From NCBI RefSeq assembly GCF_001517085.1, contig NZ_LRAC01000174.1, positions 1 to 64,000 of the forward strand: a stretch of DNA of 64,000 nucleotides, written 5' to 3'. A model generated the notes under the pieces. It searched no databases. It saw nothing but the letters and a program-made list of their open reading frames with translations, and was not told the DNA's origin. Source of the DNA: Paenibacillus sp. DMB5 (GTDB lineage: Bacteria > Bacillota > Bacilli > Paenibacillales > Paenibacillaceae). The translations under genes and the position numbers were made by a program. Below, in pieces: positions 17,187 through 25,572 of the stretch; position 1 is the first letter of the stretch, and the number at the start of each line of letters is the position of its first letter.

Positions 17187-17270
17187 CGCTTTCATTTCAA
17201 AGAACAGCGCCGCCCGGCTCTTTCGAGCTCAGGCGGCGCTGCGGCACATCACGGTTCAGAGCTTCCACGT

Positions 17271-17432
17271 CTAGCTTCCGATCCTTTGCTGCGCCTCGGG
17301 AATGCTTTGCTTGCCTTCCTCCTGCCTGAGCAGGCTCTGCAGCTGCAGCTCTTCGACGCCAAGAATTTGCCCGCACTCGCGGACGGTCAGAAACCCGCGT
17401 CTGTACGCGGCAATGACCTTGCTTTTGTCCAT
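17271..17432 (-). CDS. Small putative DNA-binding protein
   Basis: A 53-residue protein. The segment RRGFLTVRECGQILGVEELQLQSLL has the spacing of a helix-turn-helix, with a TVRECGQILGV core like that of short DNA-binding domains. The start chosen is the ATG at 17432, with AAAGG about 12 bases upstream; a longer frame to 17522 looks like non-coding DNA. It lies 110 bases after cheR. A strong hairpin follows. The function is unknown, and its small size lowers confidence. Confidence 0.55.
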   Translation of the reverse strand: MDKSKVIAAYRRGFLTVRECGQILGVEELQLQSLLRQEEGKQSIPEAQQRIGS

Positions 17433-17542
17433 GTGGATTAACGACCTTTCGCATAGCATACGGTACCTACTTTTCATTATCACTGAAAAGAGAATAAAGT
17501 ATACCCGCTCCGGGCAGAACACCCTCTGGCGTGCGCAACCTG

Positions 17543-18349
17543 TTATTTTTTACGGTAAAAGAAGGTCTCCGTCGATTCAAACCCGTATTGGGCCGGGGTG
17601 AAAATCTGCTCTGTGCTGCCTACGAACAGATACCCGCCGGGACGCAGGCTAGCCGAGAATTTGTGATACAGCTTGTTCTTTGCCTCTTCTGTGAAATAGA
17701 TCATCACATTGCGGCAGATTATCAGATCAAAACCGTCATCAAATTTGTCGAGCAGCAGATTCTGCTTGCGGAATTCGATATTTTTCTTGAGCGTTTCACT
17801 AACCTTGAACACTGGACCCTCCGGTGTGAAATAGCGGGCTGCAACATCCTTGGGCACATCCTTCAGGGAACGCTCCAGATAGAGGCCCTGCTTTGCTTTG
17901 GATAATGCCCCGTCATCAATATCCGTTGCAAGAATGCCGGTCTGGGTCAGCAGATTCTTGTCCGACAGGATCATAGCCAGTGTGTAAGGCTCTTCCCCGG
18001 TTGAACAGGCGGCACTCCACAGCTTCAGCCGGCGGCCGGAGCGCTGGAGCTCGGGCAGAATAACATCCCGCAGCACCTCCCAGCGGTTCGGGTTGCGCCA
18101 GAATTCAGATACATTGATCGTCATCCGGTCCAGAAATTCATAGAATAAAGCCTTATCCTTCATCATTGCGGCAAAAAAATCAGTAAAGGTATGATATCCG
18201 TTCTTCATCCGCAGTGTTGTCAGACGGCGCTTCATCTGCGCTTCCTTGTATTGGGCAAGGTCTATTCCTGTGCTTTGCTTGACGTTATGAATAAAGCCGG
18301 TATAATCCGGGTCTTGCGCTGTTGTTGTCTCTTCACGATCAGCCATCAT
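17543..18349 (-). CDS. cheR: Chemotaxis protein methyltransferase
   Basis: Methylates glutamates of chemoreceptors with S-adenosylmethionine. A 268-residue CheR: an N-terminal helical domain is followed by the SAM-binding domain with LWSAACSTGEEPYTLAMIL, ATDIDDGALSKAK and LIICRNVMIYF. The frame is intact, and either of two initial methionines may be used. The position after ndk and before the aro genes is the same as in B. subtilis. It may methylate receptors such as the MCP-like protein at 49 kb. Confidence 0.94.
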   Translation of the reverse strand: MMADREETTTAQDPDYTGFIHNVKQSTGIDLAQYKEAQMKRRLTTLRMKNGYHTFTDFFAAMMKDKALFYEFLDRMTINVSEFWRNPNRWEVLRDVILPELQRSGRRLKLWSAACSTGEEPYTLAMILSDKNLLTQTGILATDIDDGALSKAKQGLYLERSLKDVPKDVAARYFTPEGPVFKVSETLKKNIEFRKQNLLLDKFDDGFDLIICRNVMIYFTEEAKNKLYHKFSASLRPGGYLFVGSTEQIFTPAQYGFESTETFFYRKK

Positions 18350-18372
18350 TCATCCCTGCCTCCTACCGAAAT

Positions 18373-18816
18373 TTACATCCAGACCGCGATGTCTTTATTG
18401 TAGTCAGCCAGTTCATCAGGAGCGAAGAAATTGGCGATTTCGCGTGCTGCGCTTTCCGGAGAATCCGAACCGTGAATCAGGTTAAGCGGAGTGTGGCTGG
18501 CAAAATCACCGCGGATCGTTCCCGGCAATGCTTCGCCTACTTTGGTTTTGCCGATCAGCAGCCGGGACAGAGCAACCACGTCATCGCCTTCCCACACCAT
18601 TGCGAACACAGGACCGGAAGTAATAAAGCCTACAAGCTCCGGGAAAAAGTCCTTACCCTCGTGTTCTGCATAGTGCTTCTTGGCCTGTTCTTCCGTAACC
18701 TTAATCAGCTTGGCGGCAACCAGCTTAAATCCCTTATCCTCCAGACGGGCTACAATACGTCCGATTAATCCGCGCTGAACACCATCCGGTTTGATCATCA
18801 GATACGTCTTTTCCAT
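18373..18816 (-). CDS. ndk: Nucleoside diphosphate kinase
   Basis: Transfers the gamma-phosphate between nucleoside triphosphates and diphosphates through a phosphohistidine. The 147-residue length is normal. The catalytic histidine is in NLIHGSDSPESAA, and the N-terminal KPDGVQRGLIG is characteristic. The ATG at 18816 follows GGAGAGTGG; five upstream codons in frame are excluded. The gene lies between hepT and cheR, as in B. subtilis. Confidence 0.97.
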   Translation of the reverse strand: MEKTYLMIKPDGVQRGLIGRIVARLEDKGFKLVAAKLIKVTEEQAKKHYAEHEGKDFFPELVGFITSGPVFAMVWEGDDVVALSRLLIGKTKVGEALPGTIRGDFASHTPLNLIHGSDSPESAAREIANFFAPDELADYNKDIAVWM

Positions 18817-18904
18817 AGAGCCACTCTCCAATTTCGCTTTTTATTTTCTGATATTATCAGAAAGCATGCCATCTGTGAACGCTTAATATTCGGCTCTCCG
18901 GCAG

Positions 18905-19873
18905 TTAATATGCCCGTCCGGTTACAAAATAGGCAATATCGCGCAGATTGCGTCTGGTCTTGTTGACGGGAAGCTGCTCCAGTGCGGCCAGCGCCTTGTC
19001 GATATAACGTGACGCCAGCTCCTCTGCCCGGTGAATACCGTCACCGGATAGAATCAGATCAATGGCACGGCCGACTCCGGCCTGTCCGCTGCGGATCAGC
19101 GCAAGCTCGTCCAGCAGCGGTGTACGCAGCCGGCTGTCTTCCAGACTGTAAATAACCGGCAGCGTAATATTTCCCTGCCGCATATCACTGCCGGGAGGCT
19201 TGCCGATCTGTTTCTCGGTTCCAGACAGATCCAGCAGATCATCCCGGATCTGGAAGGCCATCCCGACATTGTATCCGTAATTATAGAGCAGGCGGGCCGT
19301 CTCCGGCTCCGCGTCGGCAGCCAATGCCCCAAGCTCACAGCTGATCGCTATCAGGAGCGCTGTTTTGCGGCGGATGCGCCGCAGATAATGGCGGACACTT
19401 TGTCCGCTGTTGAAGAAATCGCGGATCTGCTCCATTTCTCCGATCGACATCTCCACCATCGCCTTGGACAGAATCTGGTGAATCCGCGGATTCTGGAGCT
19501 CCGAAGCAATAACCAGCGCCTTGGCATAAATGTAATCACCGGTGTACATGGCGATCTTGTCGCCCCACTTGGCCTTGACGGTAAGCTCTCCGCGGCGCAG
19601 CTCGGCATCATCGATTACATCGTCGTGAACCAGCGAAGAGCTATGTATCAGTTCAAGCGGAATCGCCACACGCTTAAGCTTCTCGAGATCATATTGCCCG
19701 AACTTGCCGCCCATCAGTACAAAGACAGGGCGCAGCCGTTTGCCGCCGGCCTTCAGCAGATGAAGCGAGGTTTCCGCCAGCAGTTCATCATCGCCCTGTA
19801 CGCTGCGGTACAGCTCTTTTTCTATCTGGTCCATGTCCTTACTCAGCATTCCGAAAATTTGCATTCGCTTCAT
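18905..19873 (-). CDS. hepT: Heptaprenyl diphosphate synthase large subunit
   Basis: Catalytic subunit of the two-component prenyl synthase that builds the menaquinone side chain. Of 322 residues, it has the first Asp-rich motif LVHDDVIDDAELRRG and the second QIRDDLLDLSG, plus GGKRLRP near the N-terminus for the homoallylic substrate. The ATG at 19873 overlaps the mqnA stop by four bases (ATGA). The partner subunit HepS is encoded at 22953-23822. In B. subtilis hepS, menG and hepT are adjacent; here three more quinone genes sit between menG and hepT. Product chain length cannot be read from sequence. Confidence 0.93.
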   Translation of the reverse strand: MKRMQIFGMLSKDMDQIEKELYRSVQGDDELLAETSLHLLKAGGKRLRPVFVLMGGKFGQYDLEKLKRVAIPLELIHSSSLVHDDVIDDAELRRGELTVKAKWGDKIAMYTGDYIYAKALVIASELQNPRIHQILSKAMVEMSIGEMEQIRDFFNSGQSVRHYLRRIRRKTALLIAISCELGALAADAEPETARLLYNYGYNVGMAFQIRDDLLDLSGTEKQIGKPPGSDMRQGNITLPVIYSLEDSRLRTPLLDELALIRSGQAGVGRAIDLILSGDGIHRAEELASRYIDKALAALEQLPVNKTRRNLRDIAYFVTGRAY

Positions 19874-20730
19874 TCTTTCACCCGTGTCAGCAGATTGCGG
19901 CTCCATAACTCCATCTTCACTTCCTGCGGCAGCAGGCCCATCTCATAGGCATAGCGGAAATAGAGGTTCAGACCTTCCTGCTGCCTTTCCCCAAAATCAT
20001 AACATAAATTACTGAAATAGCCGTCCCAGTATTCAGCAGTGCCGCCAATACGCGAACAGGCTTCCCGGATAATTGGTGCACGATTGCGCACACCGCGCTG
20101 TTTGCTGTCCACAAAAGCTGCGGCAATCTCGGCAATAGCCTCCGGCTTGTCCTTTGCCGCTCCGCGGTTAACGGCCCAGACGGCAAAGGTCATGCTGTGT
20201 CCCGTCCAGTCCTTCCATACCTGCCCAAGGTCAGTAACCACATAACCCTGGTCCTGCCAGGCCGCCTTGATCGCATGGTCGCCAATCAGGAGGCAGGCGT
20301 CCGCCTGATCCATCATGCTGTCCAGGTCAGGCTCAGCCGTAATGTACTCCGGTTTGCCGCCGATGGCTTTTTCCATCAAAATCTTCAGCAGATTCACTGA
20401 GGTGGCAGATGTATTCGTGACGGCAATCCGGCCGTTCCCTATTTGCTCTGCCGGAACTCTGGAGAACAGCAGAATCGACTTGACCGGCCCGTCAGCACTG
20501 ACCGACAGATCCGGCAGCAGCAGCAGCCGGTCGCTCGCTTCTGCATAGGCGAAGGAGGATAATGCCCCGACTTGGATAGTCCCTCTGGACATCCCCTGAT
20601 TAAGAATGGCAGGTACTTCACTCACCATCTCTGCCGGATGCTTCAGGGCAGAGGGGTTAAAATTGTGAAATACCGGCCATGAGTTGGTGTAGCTGATTTT
20701 ACCGATTACCGTATGCTGCTGGTCCTTCAT
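19870..20730 (-). CDS. mqnA: Chorismate dehydratase of the futalosine pathway
   Basis: MqnA converts chorismate to 3-enolpyruvylbenzoate, the first step of futalosine-dependent menaquinone synthesis. The 286-residue protein has the periplasmic-binding-protein-like fold of the family: KISYTNSWPVFHNF at the N-terminus, the conserved VGALSSFAYA and IAVTNTSATSVNLLKIL segments, ACLLIGDHAI, and a C-terminal WTGHSMTFAVWAV region. It overlaps the ubiX-like gene by four bases upstream and hepT by four bases downstream. The genes mqnB-E are not in this window. Its substrate, chorismate, is the product of the neighbouring aro genes. Confidence 0.9.
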   Translation of the reverse strand: MKDQQHTVIGKISYTNSWPVFHNFNPSALKHPAEMVSEVPAILNQGMSRGTIQVGALSSFAYAEASDRLLLLPDLSVSADGPVKSILLFSRVPAEQIGNGRIAVTNTSATSVNLLKILMEKAIGGKPEYITAEPDLDSMMDQADACLLIGDHAIKAAWQDQGYVVTDLGQVWKDWTGHSMTFAVWAVNRGAAKDKPEAIAEIAAAFVDSKQRGVRNRAPIIREACSRIGGTAEYWDGYFSNLCYDFGERQQEGLNLYFRYAYEMGLLPQEVKMELWSRNLLTRVKE

Positions 20731-21335
20731 TCATCTTCCCCCCATCTGCGGAATAGGCTGTGTTCAATGCCGAAGCTGTCGAGAACCTTGCCGACCATGA
20801 AGTCCACCAGGTCATCCATAGTGCTCGGACCGAAGTAGAATGCCGGCATCGCCGGAATAAGCTTCACTCCTAGCCGGGACAGTTTCAGCATGTTCTCAAG
20901 ATGAATGGCATGCAGCGGGGTTTCACGCGGCACCAGCACCAGAGGGCGCCCTTCCTTCAGCATCACATCAGCGGCCCGTGTCATCAGATTATCCGAGCTT
21001 CCATGTGCTACAGCAGACAGTGTTCCCATGGAGCAAGGCATAATAACCATCCCCTCCGTCCGGAAGGAGCCGCTTGCTATGGAGGCGCCGATATCAGCAA
21101 TCGGGTGATAAAGCAGAGAACCGGGATGGCCCCTGAACTGTCCGTTCAAAAAGCCTTCCCGGTCTGTGACGTTAAAACCCAGCTCCTCCTTGAACACCCG
21201 CCAGCCCGCATTGCTGACCACAAGATGGACAGTGTATCCCAGCGACAACAGGGTTTCTGTCAGACGAACACCGTAAATCCCGCCGCTTGCCCCGGTAATG
21301 CCAACTACGAAATGTTTAGGTTTCGGCCGGGTCAT
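20727..21335 (-). CDS. UbiX-like flavin prenyltransferase
   Basis: Makes prenylated FMN, the cofactor of UbiD-type decarboxylases. The 202-residue length fits UbiX/Pad1. The FMN-binding loop is VVGITGASGGIYGVRL, and MPCSMGTLSAVAHGSSDNLMTRAADV and LVLVPRETPLHAIHLENML are family signatures. It lies between mqnP and mqnA with four-base overlaps on both sides, so its likely role is to supply the cofactor for the decarboxylation late in the futalosine pathway (the MqnL/M-type UbiD homologue). No ubiD-like gene is in the window. Confidence 0.9.
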   Translation of the reverse strand: MTRPKPKHFVVGITGASGGIYGVRLTETLLSLGYTVHLVVSNAGWRVFKEELGFNVTDREGFLNGQFRGHPGSLLYHPIADIGASIASGSFRTEGMVIMPCSMGTLSAVAHGSSDNLMTRAADVMLKEGRPLVLVPRETPLHAIHLENMLKLSRLGVKLIPAMPAFYFGPSTMDDLVDFMVGKVLDSFGIEHSLFRRWGEDE

Positions 21336-22204
21336 CTGAACTGCACCACCAGGTCAATCAGAGTGAAGGAAAATACCACGATGCTGAGCACGCCGTTCAT
21401 TGTGAAGAAAGCCGTCTGAAGGCGGCTTAAATCGCTTGGCGACACGATATGATGCTCATAGAACAGGATAATATAAGCAATAATCATGCCCGCCACATAC
21501 CACCAGCTCAGGTCTGCCATAAAGAGCAGCGAAATGAATCCGATTCCGGTTAAAATGTGGAACGCCTTGGCAATAAACAGCGCACGGGCAACTCCAAAGC
21601 GGACTGGGATTGAATAAAGGCCTTCCCGCTCATCAAATTCGACATCCTGGCAGGAATAGATAATATCAAAGCCGGCTGTCCAGAAAACAATCGTGAAATA
21701 AAAGATCATCGCCGTCCAGTCCACATTCCCTGTAACCGCTACCCAGCCGCCCAGCGGAGCGAGTGCAATCGTCAGCCCGAGAATGAGATGGCAGGCCCAG
21801 GTAAACCGTTTGGTGAAGGAGTAGAACACAAGCAGAAAAACGGCTACCGGCAGAAGCTTGGCCGACAGGGGATTCAGCTTGAATGCAGCCCAGAATAATA
21901 AGAAGAAGGAAATGAATATAAATACCGATACTTCTCCGACCTTGAGCAGGCCGGCGGGGATGGCTCTCCCGGCTGTCCGGGGATTCTTCGCATCACTGAT
22001 CCGGTCAATCAGCCGGTTCAGACCCATGGCTGCACTCCGTGCACCGAACATGGCGACGACAATCCAGCCGATCTGCGGCCATGACGGCAATTCGCCGAAC
22101 ATGACAACCGATCCCAGCAGTGCGCCCATAAAGGCGAAAGGCAAAGCAAAAACAGTGTGCTCAAACTTGATCATTTGCAGAAAAACGCCGACTTTTTTAA
22201 ACAT
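21332..22204 (-). CDS. mqnP: UbiA-family prenyltransferase for menaquinone (MqnP type)
   Basis: Membrane enzyme expected to attach the heptaprenyl chain to the naphthoate ring or its precursor. Of 290 residues, it has several membrane helices and both Asp-rich motifs of UbiA enzymes: NRLIDRISDAKNPRT and QDVEFDEREGLYSIPVRFG. The ATG at 22204 has AAGGAG seven bases upstream, inside the end of menG (8-base overlap). The neighbours (menG, ubiX-like, mqnA, hepT) point to the futalosine-route enzyme MqnP and not to ubiquinone synthesis, which Gram-positive bacteria lack. Confidence 0.88.
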   Translation of the reverse strand: MFKKVGVFLQMIKFEHTVFALPFAFMGALLGSVVMFGELPSWPQIGWIVVAMFGARSAAMGLNRLIDRISDAKNPRTAGRAIPAGLLKVGEVSVFIFISFFLLFWAAFKLNPLSAKLLPVAVFLLVFYSFTKRFTWACHLILGLTIALAPLGGWVAVTGNVDWTAMIFYFTIVFWTAGFDIIYSCQDVEFDEREGLYSIPVRFGVARALFIAKAFHILTGIGFISLLFMADLSWWYVAGMIIAYIILFYEHHIVSPSDLSRLQTAFFTMNGVLSIVVFSFTLIDLVVQFR

Positions 22205-22949
22205 TACAGTTCTCCTTGAACCCAATATGTAGTGCTGCGATGCCTCCGGTCAAGGGGAAGGATTCCACTTTCGTCAGTCCGGTTTCACGGAAAATCACCG
22301 CGAGCTGCTCTCTGTCCGGGAAGAGGGCCAGTGATTCGGGTAGCCATTTGTATTGTTCGTACCGCTTGGCAAACAATTTGCCGAGAAGCGGAAGAACCTT
22401 TTCGAAATAAAAATAATAAATGCCCTTGAATGGCTGCTTCATCGGCTTGGACAGCTCCAGGCAGACGACCATTCCCCCGGGTTTCACCACACGCTTCATT
22501 TCGTTCAGCACTTGAACGAGATCAGGCACATTGCGAAGCCCGAAGCCTATCGTTGCGTAGTCAAAGGAATTGTCCCCGAACGGCAGGTCCATCGCATTGC
22601 CCTGTATTAGCGAAATACGGTCCTGAAGGCCCTGTGCCTCAACCTTGCCGCGTCCCACTTCCAGCATACCTGCACTGAAATCCAGGCCCACTACAGAGCC
22701 GGTCTGGCTTGCTTCAGCCAGCGCGATGCTCCAGTCACAGGTACCGCAGCACAAATCCACTGCGGAATCCCCGCGTTTCATCGCCATCTTGCGCATTGTG
22801 AATTTGCGCCAGGCCTTGTGGCGGCGGAAGCTCAGGATATCATTCATCAGATCATATTTACCGGCAATGCTCTCAAACACTGAATGTACAAATTGCTCTT
22901 TCGGCTGTGCCTTTGTTTCTCCCAGAGCGGATGTCTTCTCTATAGTCAT
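22197..22949 (-). CDS. menG: Demethylmenaquinone methyltransferase
   Basis: Final methylation of demethylmenaquinone with S-adenosylmethionine; also known as ubiE or gerCB. The 250-residue methyltransferase has the SAM motif VVGLDFSAGMLEVGR, the acidic post-motif GNAMDLPFGDNSFDYATIGFGLRNV, and the family segments SIAGKYDLMNDILSF and FSFGLHHRWR-like RRHKAWRKF. It starts 3 bases after hepS, so the two are cotranscribed. The frame is intact. Confidence 0.95.
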   Translation of the reverse strand: MTIEKTSALGETKAQPKEQFVHSVFESIAGKYDLMNDILSFRRHKAWRKFTMRKMAMKRGDSAVDLCCGTCDWSIALAEASQTGSVVGLDFSAGMLEVGRGKVEAQGLQDRISLIQGNAMDLPFGDNSFDYATIGFGLRNVPDLVQVLNEMKRVVKPGGMVVCLELSKPMKQPFKGIYYFYFEKVLPLLGKLFAKRYEQYKWLPESLALFPDREQLAVIFRETGLTKVESFPLTGGIAALHIGFKENCNV

Positions 22950-22952
22950 TCT

Positions 22953-23822
22953 TTACCCCTCCACGGCTGCTTGTCCGGAAATTTTCATCTGCAGGAGGAA
23001 GCGGTCCAGAGCAGTGTTAAGCCCACTTACCAGATGCTCGTCCTTAATACCCTGTAGAAGTCCTTGAATGGACTGAATCGACTGGTGCAGCTTGTCGGTC
23101 AGCAGGGTATCGCATTTATATTTCATTTTGAGCTTTTTCCAGTCCTTCAGGTCCAGCTGCTGCTCCCGGAGCAGTGTTGTTTCTTCCTCGGCAGCACTTT
23201 CGAGTATCTTCCAGTAGCAATAACCATCCCGTGCCGCCGCCGGATCATTGCCTCGCCGCAGCTCGGAGCATATGGTTTCAGAGTGGCTGAATTCGGCCAG
23301 CAGCTTCTCCCACAGGCCGGCAAGGCTCTCTTCAATATGCGGTGTAAAAGAAAGGAACAGCCGCATATTGAGCTGTACCGAATGCCGCAGGTATTGTTCT
23401 GAGGAGAGCAGCCGCTCCTTCATTTTGCTGTACAGCCGGGCTTTCATCACGTTAAAATCGGCGATGGCCGAGCTAAGGCTGCCCACCATTCCGATTTGGC
23501 CGCTCTTGGCCAGCAGATGGTAGAACCAGCTGCTGAAATAGTCGCCGGCCAGCACCTTGAGCTGCCGGGAACGCATGACATCCCCGCCCGGGTCATCACT
23601 CACGTGCTCAATGCTCTCATGCGTGTCGAGAGCAAGCTGAACCAGACCTGTAACCAGCGTATACAGCTCCTTACTGCGGTCTTCACCCGCATTTCCGTAA
23701 CTCAGAAAAATATATAACAAATGACTGCGACCATCTGAAAAAGGCGGCAGTTCCGTATGCCGCTGAATCATGTCGTAGTCGGTGTATGGTTTAGCTAATT
23801 GCGGTATGCGGTACGGTTTCAT
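22953..23822 (-). CDS. hepS: Heptaprenyl diphosphate synthase small subunit
   Basis: Non-catalytic regulatory subunit of the prenyl synthase, partner of HepT. The 289-residue helical protein has the features of the Bacillales HepS/GerCA family: an N-terminal segment ending in LAKPYTDYDMIQRHTELPPF, a central VLAGDYFSSWFYHLLAKSGQ motif that echoes the catalytic subunit but lacks Asp-rich motifs. I chose the ATG at 23822 because GGAGG lies five bases upstream; an open extension to 23963 is promoter-like DNA. Length is somewhat above the B. subtilis protein (251 residues). Confidence 0.85.
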   Translation of the reverse strand: MKPYRIPQLAKPYTDYDMIQRHTELPPFSDGRSHLLYIFLSYGNAGEDRSKELYTLVTGLVQLALDTHESIEHVSDDPGGDVMRSRQLKVLAGDYFSSWFYHLLAKSGQIGMVGSLSSAIADFNVMKARLYSKMKERLLSSEQYLRHSVQLNMRLFLSFTPHIEESLAGLWEKLLAEFSHSETICSELRRGNDPAAARDGYCYWKILESAAEEETTLLREQQLDLKDWKKLKMKYKCDTLLTDKLHQSIQSIQGLLQGIKDEHLVSGLNTALDRFLLQMKISGQAAVEG

Positions 23823-23935
23823 TTCAGCCTCCGAAGCCATTGACGTTATTACAATATCTTTGTTCACAATCTTGTCTATTATATCACATGTTTTTTTGTC
23901 ACGCACATGGCACGTTCTAGTTTCTTTTACCCACA

Positions 23936-24468
23936 TCAGGGATAAATGAACTGCTTGCGCCACAGCTCACTTTCACTAATACGGAAGCCCTCCTTCAGAA
24001 CATCCGGCAAAGGGCGGTTGCCAGTATTCTGCAGCAGCTCCTGAAGCGGAGTGACCATTCCGTGCGGCGGATATCCCCCGCAAGCAGCAGACGGCGGCTG
24101 TCCAGCCATTTATCCTCGGCAACAATCCGCAGCAGCAGCTGATTTACGTTGTCCGTCTCCCGGAATGCAAAAGAAACCGCCAGTGCCATGTTCCGGTACA
24201 GCTCCTCCGGCTCGTGATCATTACCGGTTACCTTGAGATCAAGCGATAAAACCCCGTTTTTCCAGCCGGCGCTTCCGATCTCCAGACTGAAGGGCAGGCT
24301 GCTTAGCGTATCTACGATATTCTCGTCTGCAAGTATGGTTCCATCCCCGCCAAGCGTCTCCACCGCATGCTGCGGCAGGACAGCTTCAAGGGTAGCCATC
24401 TGCGGCAGAATTACAGCAGAGGCAGCGGTCATCAGCAACACCATTCCGATCAGCCAGCCCCGGTTCAT
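23936..24468 (-). pseudogene. Uncharacterised membrane-anchored protein, frame broken once
   Basis: I do not recognise this family. The N-terminal 22 residues form a signal anchor (GWLIGMVLLMTAASAVILP). The rest is predicted to be outside. The frame reads to a stop at 23995, but the last part (from IRRTEW) looks unnatural. Adding one G in the G-run at 24075-24079 restores a natural C-terminus that continues with MVTPLQELLQ, through PLPDVLKEGFRISE to a stop at 23936, giving 177 residues. It sits between mtrB and hepS, with its own terminator-bounded upstream side. The loss is of the same kind as in aroB, aroC and plsY. Confidence 0.65.
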
Positions 24469-24549
24469 AGCCTGCCCCCTTATCCATCGTTTCCGCCAGG
24501 CCGTGACAATATACGAACATGCCGGCTTGCCTATATCTAGTTATATTTT

Positions 24550-24572
24550 GAAAAAAAGCAGGCTATGCCTGC
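24550..24572 (-). terminator. Terminator of mtrB
   Basis: GCAGGC and its complement with a TAT/ATA loop, followed by seven T residues on the minus strand, just after the mtrB stop codon. Confidence 0.9.
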
Positions 24573-24575
24573 TTT

Positions 24576-24824
24576 TCAGCTTTCACTTTCCAGTTGTCCG
24601 TGCTTGCTCCAGATTTCTGCCTTGCCGCGGATTTTCATCGCTGAGGTATGATCGGTGAACTGGGCGATGAGCACCTCGCCCTTGTCGAGCTTTTCGGTGT
24701 GGTGAAAGCGAGTATCATGCCCCCGGGTAAGTCCGATGACCTGAACGCCGTTCTCCTTGGCTTTGACCACAATGTACTCGCTGCCTGCAGGTGCCGGACT
24801 TACGCCGTTGTTCTTCTCAGTCAT
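24576..24824 (-). CDS. mtrB: Trp RNA-binding attenuation protein (TRAP)
   Basis: Tryptophan-activated RNA-binding protein that forms an 11-subunit ring and wraps (G/U)AG repeats of trp leader RNA. The core VIGLTRGHDTRFHHTEKLDKGEVLIAQFTDHTSAMKIRGKAEI is nearly identical to that of B. subtilis MtrB, including the KxR-type RNA-contact lysine/arginine residues in the last strands (MKIRGKA) and the tryptophan-pocket threonine and glycine segment. The 82 residues include an N-terminal extension of about 8 residues. AGGGGG lies ahead of the ATG. It is next to hbs as in B. subtilis, but mtrA/folE, which precedes it there, is absent. The trp leader at 14253-14311 is its obvious target. Confidence 0.96.
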   Translation of the reverse strand: MTEKNNGVSPAPAGSEYIVVKAKENGVQVIGLTRGHDTRFHHTEKLDKGEVLIAQFTDHTSAMKIRGKAEIWSKHGQLESES

Positions 24825-24912
24825 GGTTGATCCCCCTAAAAATGTTGTGAGCCTGCTTCATGAACAGCTTTATACAAAGCTGACGTTGGAAGCATGTGCT
24901 TGGTTTAGACTT

Positions 24913-24945
24913 TGGAAAAACAAATGCCGCCTAAAAGGCGGCATC
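24913..24945 (-). terminator. Terminator of hbs
   Basis: ATGCCGCC and its complement with a TTTTA loop form a hairpin, followed by TTGTTTTTCC on the minus strand. Confidence 0.9.
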
Positions 24946-24987
24946 GTTATGACTCGGAAAGAATATAGGATCGATATGTAGAAATCT

Positions 24988-25260
24988 CTATTTGATTCCG
25001 TCTTTGAGCGCTTTACCTGGTTTGAAAGCAGGTACTTTGCTGGAAGGAATTTCGATTTCTTCACCAGTCTGCGGGTTGCGGCCTTTGCGTGCGGAACGTT
25101 CGCGCACTTCAAAGTTTCCGAAGCCAACCAGCTGCACTTTGTCACCGCTCTGCAGAGCATTAGTGATTGCTTCGAAAACGGCGTCTACCGCTTTAGTAGC
25201 ATCCTTCTTGGGAAGTTCAGTTGCTTCTGTAACCACGTTGATCAAATCTGATTTATTCAT
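24988..25260 (-). CDS. hbs: HU-type nucleoid protein
   Basis: Histone-like DNA-bending protein of 90 residues, acting as a dimer across the nucleoid. It starts MNKSDLINVVTEATELPKKDATKAVD and has the DNA-binding arm with RKGRNPQTGEEIEIPSSKVPAFKPGKALK, the usual minor-groove-inserting proline (RNPQTG). A strong GGGAGGTGAG site precedes the ATG. The position between spoIVA and mtrB matches B. subtilis. Confidence 0.97.
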   Translation of the reverse strand: MNKSDLINVVTEATELPKKDATKAVDAVFEAITNALQSGDKVQLVGFGNFEVRERSARKGRNPQTGEEIEIPSSKVPAFKPGKALKDGIK

Positions 25261-25510
25261 GTCTTCTCACCTCCCTGAGTAAATTTCCGGTATCATACAC
25301 TGTTTCCGTTTCAACGCAAAATATACGTGATAATCCCGTTAATTACTAGATACGGGCGCCTCTCTTCCTAGAAGCGCAACAAACTTATAGTAATACAGCC
25401 CACCCATAATTTCAAGGCGTTACTCAAAAAAGGAGCAGAAAGTAGCATTTCAATAGGCCCGTTACACTGAAATGATAGGCTAATAATGTTAGATTCTTCT
25501 ACGAGAGTAC

Positions 25511-25541
25511 AAAAAAGAGAGCGGAATGTCTCCGCTCTCTT
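25511..25541 (-). terminator. Terminator of spoIVA
   Basis: GAGAGCGGA and its complement form a hairpin followed by six T residues on the minus strand, 30 bases after the spoIVA stop codon. The 220 bases between here and hbs hold the hbs promoter region and no gene. Confidence 0.88.
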
Positions 25542-25572
25542 TACTGCCGGCTGTCTTACCAGCCCGGCTGCT

